The translations under genes and the position numbers were made by a program. The notes beneath the pieces are model-generated. The model saw nothing but the letters and a program-made list of their open reading frames with translations. It was not told the DNA's origin and did not search any database. A stretch of 64,000 nucleotides of DNA from Solen grandis (lineage: Eukaryota > Mollusca > Bivalvia > Adapedonta > Solenidae). The stretch spans positions 57,657,518 to 57,721,517 of the forward strand of contig CM037782.1 of the NCBI GenBank assembly GCA_021229015.1, given 5' to 3'. Shown here one piece after another: positions 42,401 to 49,860 of this stretch. Position 1 is the stretch's first letter; every line of letters begins with the position of its first letter.

Positions 42401-43893
42401 TGAAGGAAGCTCAAAGTCAAGACAGCGACTTGTGCTTCATATTGGAGTGGTTAGAGAACGACTTAGAGCCAGAACCTGCAGCTCTGTTCCGTTCTAGCCC
42501 AGCCAGCAAGTCATACTGGTTGAACAAGGAAATGATGTCTCTGGTTGATGGAGTGCTTTATCAGACAGACAAGCACTCTCAGGAAATGAGGCTGGTACTG
42601 CCTAAAGGTCTCAGAGAGAAGGCTTTGGTCTTGAATCATGACCTTCCCTCTGCTGGCCATCAGGGCGAGGCCCGAACCAGAGACCGAATGAAAGAGAAGT
42701 TTACCTGGTATGGTATGGGAAAAGATGTGGCAGCATACGTTGCTGGTTGCGCCCAGTGCAACCAGAACAAGAAAACTGCCCGCCATGGTAAGTGCCCTAT
42801 GACTGAATACCAGGCTGGGGCACCTATGGAAAGGGTCCACATTGACTTTTTGGGCCCATTGCCAAAATCAGCAAGAGGAAATGAACATGTACTCATGATA
42901 GTGGACCAATTCACTAAGTGGGTAGAATGTATACCGGTCCCAAACCAATCGGCGGAGGAGACAGCAAGAGCAGCTGTGGATGGTTTTTTCATGAGGTTTG
43001 GAGCCCCGCTCCAAATATTCTCTGATCAAGGCCGCAACTTTGAATCCCAGCTGTTCACAGAATTGTGTCGGGTACTTGAAATCCACAAGACCCGAACCAC
43101 GCCATACCGCCCTTCATCCAATGGACAGGTGGAACGCTACAACCGGACTCTAATGGACGCCGTCCGTTGTTTTGTGGGGAAATCCCAAAAACACTGGGAC
43201 ATCCATTTGCAACAAATTGCGGGAGCTCTTCGGGCTTCTGTGAACCGAATGACAGGACTTACAGCAAACATGATGATGCTAGGCAGAGAAGTAAGTACTC
43301 CAGCTGATCTGATGTTCCCACTCAAACGTGGCGAACACACGTCTCCCATGGAGTACACAAGGACTCTCATCTCCACCATGGAGAGGGCCCACGAAACAGC
43401 CCGCCGTGTCATGAAGACTACTTCCCAACGTATGAAGAGGAACTATGACTTGCGCATCTTAGAAAGGAATTATCAAGTAGGCGACCCCGTCTACCTGCTT
43501 GATACTGCTGTACTTAAAGGGAAGTGCAAAAAACTGTCTCCACCATGGAAGGGTCCTGGGGTGATTGTTGCAAAACTATCATCCTATCTGTTCCGGGTAA
43601 AACTGAGAAACTCAGTTTTTGTGGCAAATCATGACCGCCTTAAACTGTGTAGAGACCGGGATATCCCTCAGTGGATAAATCATTGGAAGAAGAACCCTGG
43701 GGAAGCTATCAAGCCAGCCAGGGGTGATGATCGAGTATATTGCTCTTGCCGGAAACCCTGGCAGCAGCGTTTTATGATCCAGTGCGATTTCTGCCAGGAG
43801 TGGTACCATGGCTCTTGTGTTGATATTACTCCTACCGATGCCTTGGATATTGACAAATATAAATGTGGTGACTGTCTCCGACGGTCCCACTAA
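39433..43893 (+). CDS. pol: Pol polyprotein: protease, RT, RNase H, integrase, PHD finger
   Basis: There is no own ATG near the start; the frame is entered by -1 shift from gag. Numbering residues from the codon at 39523: aspartic protease with VVDTAAQ (D46; the usual DTGA/DSGA Gly is Ala) and LLGFDIL; reverse transcriptase ~325-505 with KLDANSAYFQ and FLDD (483-486); RNase H ~625-745 with D629 in DTDASD and NADALSR; a Cys-rich linker CGGCRYCRD; integrase HHCC zinc site (codons 42637, 42658, 42748, 42757); DDE core D1108, D1168, E1204 (DD35E); a GPY/F-like block PWKGPGVIVAKL; and a C-terminal PHD finger (from C1407). Pol copies and integrates the element. No inactivating change is visible. 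Confidence 0.94.
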   Translation, partial: FKLQGVDEEVGLSSTQPYGISTACNSKNPYVAAQPSHNNQDRGDKMDPIVVCQVRSASQFTMDVQISSVPIKAVVDTAAQVTIISDKVYQQLKTTPKKIRDVTLLAAGREMSMAAQVAGPVKMRIGTQWYSQNVYVAPIEQDMLLGFDILRGVGNAILDMGKGILFFDGMCITLDVDSREGAPSASRVTVAKRRVIPPNSVVKVPCKLDAQLPSYIIEPLNQSKLLMPSVLRQSSSDPIVCLVNPSDRFRLVKRGSEIGRAYPVDRILENVEESNTEEISVLQVLMEEGEGGSSSPNGDGGTMPEHLRRLYQDSCTNLDADQRIQLAQLLIEFQDVFAKDEFDLGNFTEIEHTIDTENAKPIKQRMRRTPVSFAEEEEEHLKKMLRAGVIQESTSDWASAPVLIRKRDGSVRWCIDYRKLNEVTVKDVYPLPLVDDCLDTLAGSVWFSKLDANSAYFQLKIREEDRKKTAFITRYGLFEHVRMGFGLCGAPATFARAMNLILRGLNWKTVLAFLDDIVVLGRNASEHLANLKEALTRFRIHGLKLKPKKCTLFQKEVEFLGRRVSGDSLAMSEQDIAVVKNWPVPNCAKHVERFMGLVNYHRGFIKDFSKIAAPLYAVLGKNQFVWGPRQAEAFATLKEMLTQPPVLALPNLKDPFILDTDASDFAIGAELIQIQDGQEKVIAYGSFALTKEQRRYCVTRKELLAVVRFTRQYRHYLLGRPFVVRTDHSSLRWLINFREPQGQLARWLEELSQYNMVLKHRPGREHSNADALSRMPSEVMCEAREAGTRPDQLPCGGCRYCRDATEKWQRFFEEVDGAVPLATGNKRPISCPEGQDSEIRAVLGSHRSAARNVCLNKNESEISRECGEQASVCVATEELSGRAQNLSESMKTDEVMGSEPTCNPDKSIWEPGSAVDMTDVTALSNALEEISWHSIGVTGDAMVASANLVSAKVPSQGPGVLIQDQEQPQRVPDKDKGDVPQSWGFTLTDLKEAQSQDSDLCFILEWLENDLEPEPAALFRSSPASKSYWLNKEMMSLVDGVLYQTDKHSQEMRLVLPKGLREKALVLNHDLPSAGHQGEARTRDRMKEKFTWYGMGKDVAAYVAGCAQCNQNKKTARHGKCPMTEYQAGAPMERVHIDFLGPLPKSARGNEHVLMIVDQFTKWVECIPVPNQSAEETARAAVDGFFMRFGAPLQIFSDQGRNFESQLFTELCRVLEIHKTRTTPYRPSSNGQVERYNRTLMDAVRCFVGKSQKHWDIHLQQIAGALRASVNRMTGLTANMMMLGREVSTPADLMFPLKRGEHTSPMEYTRTLISTMERAHETARRVMKTTSQRMKRNYDLRILERNYQVGDPVYLLDTAVLKGKCKKLSPPWKGPGVIVAKLSSYLFRVKLRNSVFVANHDRLKLCRDRDIPQWINHWKKNPGEAIKPARGDDRVYCSCRKPWQQRFMIQCDFCQEWYHGSCVDITPTDALDIDKYKCGDCLRRSH
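43735..43881 (+). other. PHD finger at the Pol C-terminus
   Basis: The last ~50 residues contain a C4HC3 set: YCSC, 11 residues, CDFC, then WYHGSC, 15 residues, CGDC. The residues around it (VYCSCRKPW, FMIQCDFCQEWYHGSCV, DIDKY) resemble the PHD fingers of the PHF2/PHF8/KDM7 histone demethylases, which bind H3K4me3. The aromatic or hydrophobic positions expected to form the methyl-lysine cage (Tyr before the first Cys, Trp, Met, Trp before YHG) are present. It sits where chromoviral integrases have a chromodomain, so a role in target-site choice is inferred. Confidence 0.88.
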
Positions 43894-43896
43894 TGT

Positions 43897-43924
43897 GTTT
43901 GTGTTCTACCATTGTATGTTTCAG
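43897..43924 (+). promoter_or_regulatory. Putative 3' splice site before ORF3
   Basis: Just after the pol stop a T-rich tract (TTTGTGTTCTACCATTGTATG) leads to TTTCAG, ending at 43924. The first AUG after it is that of ORF3, 12 nt downstream (43936). A donor-like AAG|GTAGGA lies in the 5' LTR at 37343. Splicing between them would remove gag-pol and make an env-like subgenomic mRNA. Confidence 0.55.
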
Positions 43925-43935
43925 GCAACCAAAGG

Positions 43936-44826
43936 ATGGAGTCTCCTATCAAGGCCGTCCGGCGGTTCACCAAGGAGAAGAGGCTTTTCAACTCCAGGGA
44001 GCTAGCCAAGCTAGTGACCGGAGCACCAAACCCTGAAGAGGCCACTTGTGTTCTAATGGACCAGGTGGCTCTTGGGAAGGCACAAGGCAGTAAGAAGTGG
44101 CTAGCATCGTTAGCCAAGGAGCTGGACACCGTCCAGTATCACAGTCGGCAGTGGATATCCGAGAAGGTGTCAGCGCTGCCCAAACCAAGGACCGACATCG
44201 TCCGGTTTAGTGACCATCCAAGTGGTCCTAGCCGGGACATTCGCCTGGATAGTGACCCTCACATCCAGCGAGTGTCTGAAGACGCTGGCGCCAGATCGCA
44301 GGAAGATGTCCTTCTTTCTGGGCCAGAAGATCAGGAGATGGAGGTGGATATGTCCCAGGCGGCTGTACTCCTGGATAGTCCTGTTAAGGTATCCCCTAGG
44401 AAGGCGGAGTGCAGCCAGTCGACAGAGAAGACCTCGTCTAGAGGGAAGGATGTGTCGACAGAGAAGACCCCGTCTTCTGGGAAGACTCTTTCTTGGGCGG
44501 AGCAGACAGACAGAGAGCTCCCCCTAACCAGCTCAAAGAAGACCACCTACTCAGATATGGTGAAGGCTTCAACTTCAGGGTCCTGGGAGAGGCCCAAGGG
44601 TACTGGTAAGAGGTACTCCGACAGGCACCGGGACCTTCATAGACGTAGGAGTGACCCGAGGGAGAGCCCGCCCCGCAGCTCTACCCAGGGGCATTCAAGA
44701 AGACGGACAGAGTATCCTGTGAGGGACCATAGTGGCAAGCCCCGGCGAAGCGAATCTCACCGGGAACTCCACAGGAGAAACGTCCAGCTCCTCCGGAACC
44801 ACCAAGGAGATCAACATGCCCAGTAA
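43936..44826 (+). CDS. Retrotransposon ORF3, unknown low-complexity basic protein (296 aa)
   Basis: The start is the ATG at 43936 (A at -3, G at +4), 42 nt after the pol stop and in the same frame as pol. Residues ~1-90 are probably helical (AVRRFTKEKRLFNSRELAKL, QGSKKWLASLAKEL). The middle is Ser/Pro/Glu-rich with a repeated STEKT(S/P)SS phrase. The last ~80 residues are Arg/His/Ser-rich (RYSDRHRDLHRRRSDPRE), like RNA-binding or RS-type tails. There is no signal peptide or membrane segment, so it is not an envelope protein. I recognise no family. Its open frame overlaps that of ORF4, which is open from 44733. It might act as an N-terminal partner or RNA-binding cofactor of the nuclease; this is inference. 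Confidence 0.75.
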   Translation: MESPIKAVRRFTKEKRLFNSRELAKLVTGAPNPEEATCVLMDQVALGKAQGSKKWLASLAKELDTVQYHSRQWISEKVSALPKPRTDIVRFSDHPSGPSRDIRLDSDPHIQRVSEDAGARSQEDVLLSGPEDQEMEVDMSQAAVLLDSPVKVSPRKAECSQSTEKTSSRGKDVSTEKTPSSGKTLSWAEQTDRELPLTSSKKTTYSDMVKASTSGSWERPKGTGKRYSDRHRDLHRRRSDPRESPPRSSTQGHSRRRTEYPVRDHSGKPRRSESHRELHRRNVQLLRNHQGDQHAQ

Positions 44827-44912
44827 GGGGGTGTAGGGGAGACGTGTCGTCAGTTCACGCTCTCGACGCTCACCTGCCGGGCATATTCAACGCAAGGCTA
44901 AGCGGACCAGAC

Positions 44913-46100
44913 ATGGCCAACCGGAGAGTAGGGGCTCTGAAGTTGGTGGCACGATGGTTGCTAGGAGAGCAAAGCACTCTTAGTGGCCTCGTCCGCTACG
45001 TCGAGAGCATGGGTCTTGCACCCATTGAAGACGAGCAGCCTGCCCAGCTGACTGCTGTCATGAGGGAATTTTGTGAGACTCTGGGCTCACCAGTTCCTGA
45101 GGACTTCTCTATCAAACAGAGAGGAAATCAGGTGACTGCTCTAGTACACTGGAGGGTACTCCTGACTCTGGTGGCAATATTAGAACCATATCAGGTGGAG
45201 AGTTTGAAGGCAATGTACGAACTCTCCACAGAAGATCGACAGATGCTGCCACAGCTGCCCATCGCTTTCGACAGCCACTGTCATCTTGACCGGACGATGA
45301 AGGAGATGGACATCGACGACCTTGCTCTCCAACGTGTTTGCAGGGCCCGCTCCCCACCTGAGGAATACGAAGTGCAGGTGCAGAACGTCACCGGGGTGTT
45401 CTGTGACCCTGAAACATACCCATCGACCGCCCAGCTCCAGTCATGGGTATCACAGGGGGTGGTTGTGGTAGCAGGACTCCACCCAAAGAAGGTAGCTGGA
45501 GACAAGGACCTAGGGCACCTGAAGACTCTGCTCGCTGATCCCCTGGTCGCCGGATTGGGAGAGGTTGGGCTTGACTACACTCTGCCCCCAGCAACCTGGG
45601 CAGAGCAGATGTGGAAGCTGGACTACCTCCTCGAGCTTCTGGGCCCGGATCACATCCTTGTACTTCACGGTAGAGGTCAGCAGGATGGATTCGACGCCAC
45701 CCTGTTGACGTTGCTGTTCCAGCTGAGGGCCCATTCTTCTGTGGGGAAAGATCGCCTTATCCATCTCCACTGTTATACGGGGAGTTGGAAACTCATGGAA
45801 GAGTGGATCAAGGCCTTCCCGAACACATACTTCGGGTTCACCTCCCTCATCGCTAGGTTGGAGCACCCAGACCAGCGGGCAGCCGTTAGGAATATGGACC
45901 CAACCAGGCTACTCCTGGAGACGGATAGTCCATATTTCCCACCAGCTGGGTACCGGCGGTCCACACCAGGACTTCTGGGATTAACAGCAGCAGCCGTCGC
46001 CAGCGTCATCAAGAGGCCCTGGGAGGAAGTGCTGCGACAGGCTACCGCCAATGCGGAACGCCTGTATCTCCATCGTCGCCCCCCGGGCCCGGTGGAGTGA
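44913..46100 (+). CDS. Retrotransposon ORF4, TatD-family metal-dependent nuclease (395 aa)
   Basis: The first ATG in the frame is 44913 (G at -3, G at +4), 87 nt after the ORF3 stop with no other AUG between; the frame is open back to 44733. Residues 1-115 are a helical N-terminal part of unknown type. From about residue 118 the TatD TIM-barrel signature appears in order: FDSHCHLD (HxH, 45276 and 45282), GLGEVGLDY (Glu 45561), ILVLHGRG (His), HLHCYTGS (His 45768) and LLLETDSPY (Asp 45924). All five metal-binding motifs are kept, so an active hydrolase is predicted. TatD proteins are Mg-dependent DNases/exonucleases; the animal TATDN2 branch has been reported to act on RNA. It replaces env in this element. 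Expression could be by reinitiation, splicing or shifting; no slippery site was found. Confidence 0.88.
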   Translation: MANRRVGALKLVARWLLGEQSTLSGLVRYVESMGLAPIEDEQPAQLTAVMREFCETLGSPVPEDFSIKQRGNQVTALVHWRVLLTLVAILEPYQVESLKAMYELSTEDRQMLPQLPIAFDSHCHLDRTMKEMDIDDLALQRVCRARSPPEEYEVQVQNVTGVFCDPETYPSTAQLQSWVSQGVVVVAGLHPKKVAGDKDLGHLKTLLADPLVAGLGEVGLDYTLPPATWAEQMWKLDYLLELLGPDHILVLHGRGQQDGFDATLLTLLFQLRAHSSVGKDRLIHLHCYTGSWKLMEEWIKAFPNTYFGFTSLIARLEHPDQRAAVRNMDPTRLLLETDSPYFPPAGYRRSTPGLLGLTAAAVASVIKRPWEEVLRQATANAERLYLHRRPPGPVE

Positions 46101-46349
46101 AGGTCATACCTTTGGGCCAAAGGGGTCCCAGACCTCTCTGGCCAGCATGGGAAGTCACGGTTAGAAGGAAACTCTCTGGCCGTGACCCTGAGGACAACAG
46201 TGGACAGGTTAATTTTTTAGGGGCTAAGTACTGGTCCACCCAGGAACAGCATGTTACCATAGTACAGTCAGGCGGCTTCTAACCCATGTTACCAGCTTAC
46301 CGGCACATACCCCCACAGGTGGAGGACCCCTTTTTAGAACGGGGAGGAG
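46101..46349 (+). other. Retrotransposon 3' untranslated region with polypurine tract
   Basis: No ORF of note. It ends in AACGGGGAGGAG (46338-46349) directly before the 3' LTR, the polypurine tract that primes plus-strand DNA synthesis. Confidence 0.8.
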
Positions 46350-46579
46350 TGTGGTGAACTTTGACCCTGACGTCACCGCAGCTGGGTGAGCATGCGCCGA
46401 GTCCACGCATGCGTGGGGAGACTTCCGCCCAGCAGAGTCGTCCCGCCATTCTATCAGTCAGCAGACGAAAACCATTAACTTAAAGAACAACCAAAAGGTC
46501 ATCTCCAGCCCTTCATCTAAGGTAGGAAATTCTTCCTTAGTGACATATATTCACACCATAATTGTAGCAAAGTACAATA
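46350..46579 (+). repeat. 3' LTR (230 bp)
   Basis: Same length and, by eye, same sequence as the 5' LTR, including TGACGTCA (46368-46375). It is followed by the CAAT target duplication at 46580-46583. Confidence 0.95.
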
Positions 46580-46583
46580 CAAT

Positions 46584-46612
46584 GTTAAACAAAGTCCAAA
46601 AAGGCTCATAAA
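46584..46612. repeat. ~150-bp tandem array, middle fragment
   Basis: GTTAAAC.AAGTCCAAAAAGG continues the unit interrupted by the LTR element and leads to the TA target of the pogo-like element. Confidence 0.7.
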
Positions 46613-46614
46613 TA

Positions 46615-47585
46615 CAGACCAGTAACGTTACCTCGATCTTTGATACGTCGATTCCTACACCTTCCTCCATTAAGTCCTACGGTCCCAACTTTACTGCCTA
46701 TATTTTCTATGTAATACTTTATGCTTATGTCTTTGCCATATTTCCCTATCTTGTAAATGGCCAAAGACAGTCATGTCGATTTGCCAATAAAGATGTATGT
46801 ATGTATGGTTAAACACTTTTTTTAGCTCGATATCGAGTTAAATGATGCTTAATCATACCTCGATCGATTTGCCGGTCCCGTCATTGATAAATCAGACATA
46901 ATTATCTTTCGTAAGTCGATTAGCTTGATTGGCTTCGCTTGTCAAAGTGTGAAAAGGTAATTAAAGCAATCCGTAAGAATCACAGCTGATGACAACGGTA
47001 ACAAGCGGGCCGCTTTGTATGCGGTGCGGTGACATTTTAATTATTGCCGGGTGTCAGTCGCTGACATGTGTGACTGTCTAATTTCAATCATGTTTATATA
47101 CAGTATACTGGTCATCTCTCGGTTAGTCATTATCAATCATGTCTACCAACGATAAATTGGATAAGTACATCGCCAAGACGAAATTCAACGGAACTACGCA
47201 GAAAACAATGACTTTTTTGTGTGAAATTCTCCAGCCGCTAAACGTTACCTTCGTGTAAATATAACGGTCACCTGTACACCATCCGCCATTCTTAACATCA
47301 GCGGAATGTTTGTAGGCTAATTAATGTATGTTTATCTATTAAAGTGCTTTATTGTCATGTGCTAATAGATATGTGCTATTGCTTTTTCGTGTATAAAATT
47401 TATTTCTTTTTCTTACATATGTTATATGTTTATAATATCAGTATGATTAAAATAATGATAACAAAATACCGAGTTTTATCTCCTTCATCAAGGTACACGT
47501 TCCCAAACTTTTTTTAGCTCGATATGTGCCATACCTCGATAAAATAGCAAAGTCCCCTCAATATCGAGGTAACGGGACTGGACTG
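46615..47585. mobile_element. 971-bp pogo/Tigger-like DNA element
   Basis: The ends CAGACCAGTAACGTTACCTC and the complement of GAGGTAACGGGACTGGACTG match at most positions, followed by CGAT on both sides. TA flanks each end (46613-46614 and 47586-47587). Removing the element restores the tandem unit (CATAAATA.TGCA), which confirms the ends. CAG ends with a TA target fit the pogo/Tigger group. No transposase remains, only the short ORF at 47139-47258. Confidence 0.75.
47139..47258 (+). CDS. Short ORF inside the pogo-like element (39 aa)
   Basis: The ATG-started frame encodes MSTNDKLDKYIAKTKFNGTT and more, ending TAA at 47256. It may be the N-terminal relic of a larger element protein. I do not recognise the family. 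Confidence 0.25.
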   Translation: MSTNDKLDKYIAKTKFNGTTQKTMTFLCEILQPLNVTFV

Positions 47586-47587
47586 TA

Positions 47588-47790
47588 TGCAAAAAAAAAA
47601 ATGGATGAGTTACTGTTCTTGATTGTACTGGTTGGTCTGATGATAATAAACGCATGTGTAAAGTTTGGGGGACATCCATTGAGTAATAGTGGAGATAATG
47701 GCAATGTTAAACAAAGCCTGGATACAGTGAAAGCAGGTAATTTGACAGAGTACAGTGACCTTTTAAAAGGTATCAGTCTTCTTCGTTGCA
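47588..47790. repeat. ~150-bp tandem array, right part
   Basis: It continues from the pogo-like insertion with GAGTTACTGTTCTTGATTG, GGGGGACATCCATTGAGTAA and GATAATGGCAATGTTAAACA. Confidence 0.75.
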
Positions 47791-47897
47791 AATGCTCCCT
47801 TCAGCTTCGAACAGACGCCGTGCCCCTGGTCAGTCCTTCTGGACAGGTACCACACACAGGAAATATTCCAAAAAAAAATGGACAAGTTTTTTGAAGT

Positions 47898-49589
47898 ATG
47901 AAAGGTGTAAAATGTATTGTTGACGACATACTTGTACACAGGAAGGCCCCACAGAACCAAAACCTACGACATGTACTAGAACGTTGTAGAGAAAAGGGGA
48001 TCAAGCTTAACCCTGACAAATCGAAAAGTGGCCTGACAGAATTCCCCTTTTTTGGTCATGTCCTGAGCTCAGAAGGGCTCAAACCCGACCCAAACAAAAT
48101 ATCAGCAGTGCTACAAATGAAAGTCCCCACGACGCGGACTGAATTGGAAACGTTACTTGGAATGGTCACTTACTTGAGCAATTCTCACCAAATTTGGCAG
48201 AGATACCCAACCGATTACATGCGTTGCTCAAGAAGGACAGTACATTGTATTTTTCAGTGGGACAAACAGCTTGACAAGACATTTGAACAAGAGGGCCAAG
48301 ATGGCCCTTGGTCGCTCACCTGAGAAAGATGATTGCTTAAGAAATAAAGATGCTTGAGTGTAAAAGTGAAATCTGGCTTTTTTTATGGTGAAATGGGCAT
48401 AACTCCTAAATTTACAAGTCAATATCAGTTATAATTGAACCCGATTGTGAGATTATGGGCATAAACATTGCCTTAAAGTTTAAAAATGATTGTTAAAAAA
48501 ATGAAGTTGGTAGAGAATAAACAAAGTGAAATCTTGCATTTTTTGTATTAAAAGGGGCATAACTCCTGACCTAAATGACCCATCTCAGCCATAATTGAAC
48601 TCAATTGAGACATTATGGTCATTAACAATGTCATAAAGTTTGAAGATGATTGCTAAAAAAAGAAAGATGCTAGAGTGTAAACAAGTGATTGGCTTTTTTT
48701 ATATTAAAAGGGGCTTAACTCCTGACCTAATCAACTGATCTCAGTCATAATCAAACTCAATCGAGACCTTATGGTCATAAGCATTGTCATAAAGTTTGAA
48801 GATTATTGCTCAAAAGATGAAGATGCTAGAGTGTAAACAAAGTGATTTCTGGCATTTTTTGAATATTAAAAGGGGCTTAACTCCTGACCCAATGGTACGA
48901 TATCAGCCACAATCGAACTTGGTCGTGATTTTATGGTTATAAACATTGATATAAAGTTTGAAGATAATTGCTCATGAAATGAAGATGCTAGAGTGCAAAC
49001 AATGTGAAATCTGGCTTTTTTTTAATATTAAAAGGGGCATAACTCCTGACCTAATGTTCCGATATCAGCCATAATCGAACTTGGCCGAGATTTTATGGTC
49101 ATAAACATTGATATAAAGTTTGAAGATAATTGCTCATGAAATGAAGATGCTAGAGTGCAAACAATGTGAAATCTGGCTTTTTTTAATTTTAAAAGGGGCA
49201 TAACTCTTGACCTAATGTTCCGATATCAGCCATAATCGAACTTGGCCGAGATTTTATGGTCATAAACATTGATATAAAGTTTTAAGATAATTGCTCATAA
49301 AATGAAGATGCTAGAGTGCAAACGAACAAATTGTGGACGACGGACGACGGACGGACGGACGGACAGACGGACGGACGGACGGACGACGGACATTCATCGA
49401 TCCTAAAAGCTCATCCTGAGCACACGTGCTCAGGTGAGCTAAAAAGTTAAGACAGCTTTGACTGAACAGCCAGTGTTGGCATTCTTTGACCCAGACAATC
49501 AAGTGACTTTACAAGCAGACAGCTCTAAATATGGCCTTGGTGCCTGTATCTTACAAGAAGGCAAGCTTCAAAGTCCCTCACACCTACGG
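47898..49589 (+). pseudogene. Old Ty3/Gypsy pol fragment (RT to RNase H), split by an insertion
   Basis: 47898-48290 encodes an RT end with VDDILVH, LNPDKSK and FFGHVLSSEGL. At 48290 a Helentron-like element interrupts. Reading resumes at 49446 with VKTALTEQPVLAFFD, then the RNase H start QADSSKYGLGACILQEGKL, and runs into the gap at 49590. It differs in sequence from the intact element at 37-46 kb, so it is another lineage. No LTR is visible. Confidence 0.82.
48291..49445. mobile_element. Helentron-like non-autonomous element A (internal 160-bp repeats)
   Basis: The start GAGGGCCAAGATGGCCCTTGG forms a hairpin, and GCTCACCTGAG follows. The far end holds the inverse CTCAGGTGAGC within a second hairpin (GAGCACACGTGCTC) and finishes AAAAA. 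Between them are about six ~160-bp units (AAAGGGGCATAACTCCTGAC at about 48389 to 49196) and a (GGAC)n tract (about 49340-49390). Subterminal inverted repeats, central tandem repeats, a microsatellite and a 3' hairpin match DINE-1/HINE-type elements. The interrupted pol frame fixes the boundaries. Confidence 0.72.
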
Positions 49590-49689
49590 NNNNNNNNNNN
49601 NNNNNNNNNNNNNNNNNNNNNNNNNNNNNNNNNNNNNNNNNNNNNNNNNNNNNNNNNNNNNNNNNNNNNNNNNNNNNNNNNNNNNNNNN
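49590..49689. other. Assembly gap (100 N)
   Basis: Placeholder gap interrupting the old pol fragment. Confidence 0.98.
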
Positions 49690-49707
49690 AATGTTGCCGG
49701 ATATTAA

Positions 49708-49860
49708 GGTAAAGTCCCTGTAATGGTTCCGATACATTCCGGACCTCATGGCTATTCACGGAGATAACCAAGGTTTCCCAATGTTTCATCAGGGTACCTT
49801 GGTTATCTTGGTAGAGGTTAAGTGGTCCAAGAAGTAGCGGAACCATTACAGGGACTTACC
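49708..49860. mobile_element. 153-bp MITE with TTAA target
   Basis: The ends GGTAAAGTCCCTGTAATGGT and the complement of ACCATTACAGGGACTTACC form inverted repeats of about 23 bp with one small difference. TTAA flanks both sides exactly (49704-49707 and 49861-49864). The centre is also partly palindromic (ATAACCAAGG / CCTTGGTTAT). Confidence 0.82.

Larger units (their letters stand above)
37171..46579 (+). mobile_element. Complete Ty3/Gypsy LTR retrotransposon (9,409 bp) with PHD finger and TatD nuclease
   Basis: Two 230-bp LTRs that appear identical, a CAAT target duplication (37167-37170 and 46580-46583), a primer-binding site, gag, a -1 shifted pol, two extra ORFs and a polypurine tract are all present. 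No stop or frameshift is seen in the ORFs apart from the programmed one. Domain order protease-RT-RNase H-integrase is that of Ty3/Gypsy. The coding region is visibly richer in G+C than the AT-rich surroundings. The intact state and matching LTRs indicate a very recent insertion. Unusual cargo: a PHD finger closing Pol, an unknown ORF3 and a TatD-family ORF4. Confidence 0.95.

Noticed and set aside
43936..46100. ORF3 and ORF4 as an envelope gene
   Set aside because: No signal peptide, membrane helix or cleavage site; ORF4 is clearly TatD-like.
37873..46260. Minus-strand ORFs of 60-151 aa within the LTR retrotransposon
   Set aside because: Shadow frames of the intact gag, pol, ORF3 and ORF4 on the plus strand.
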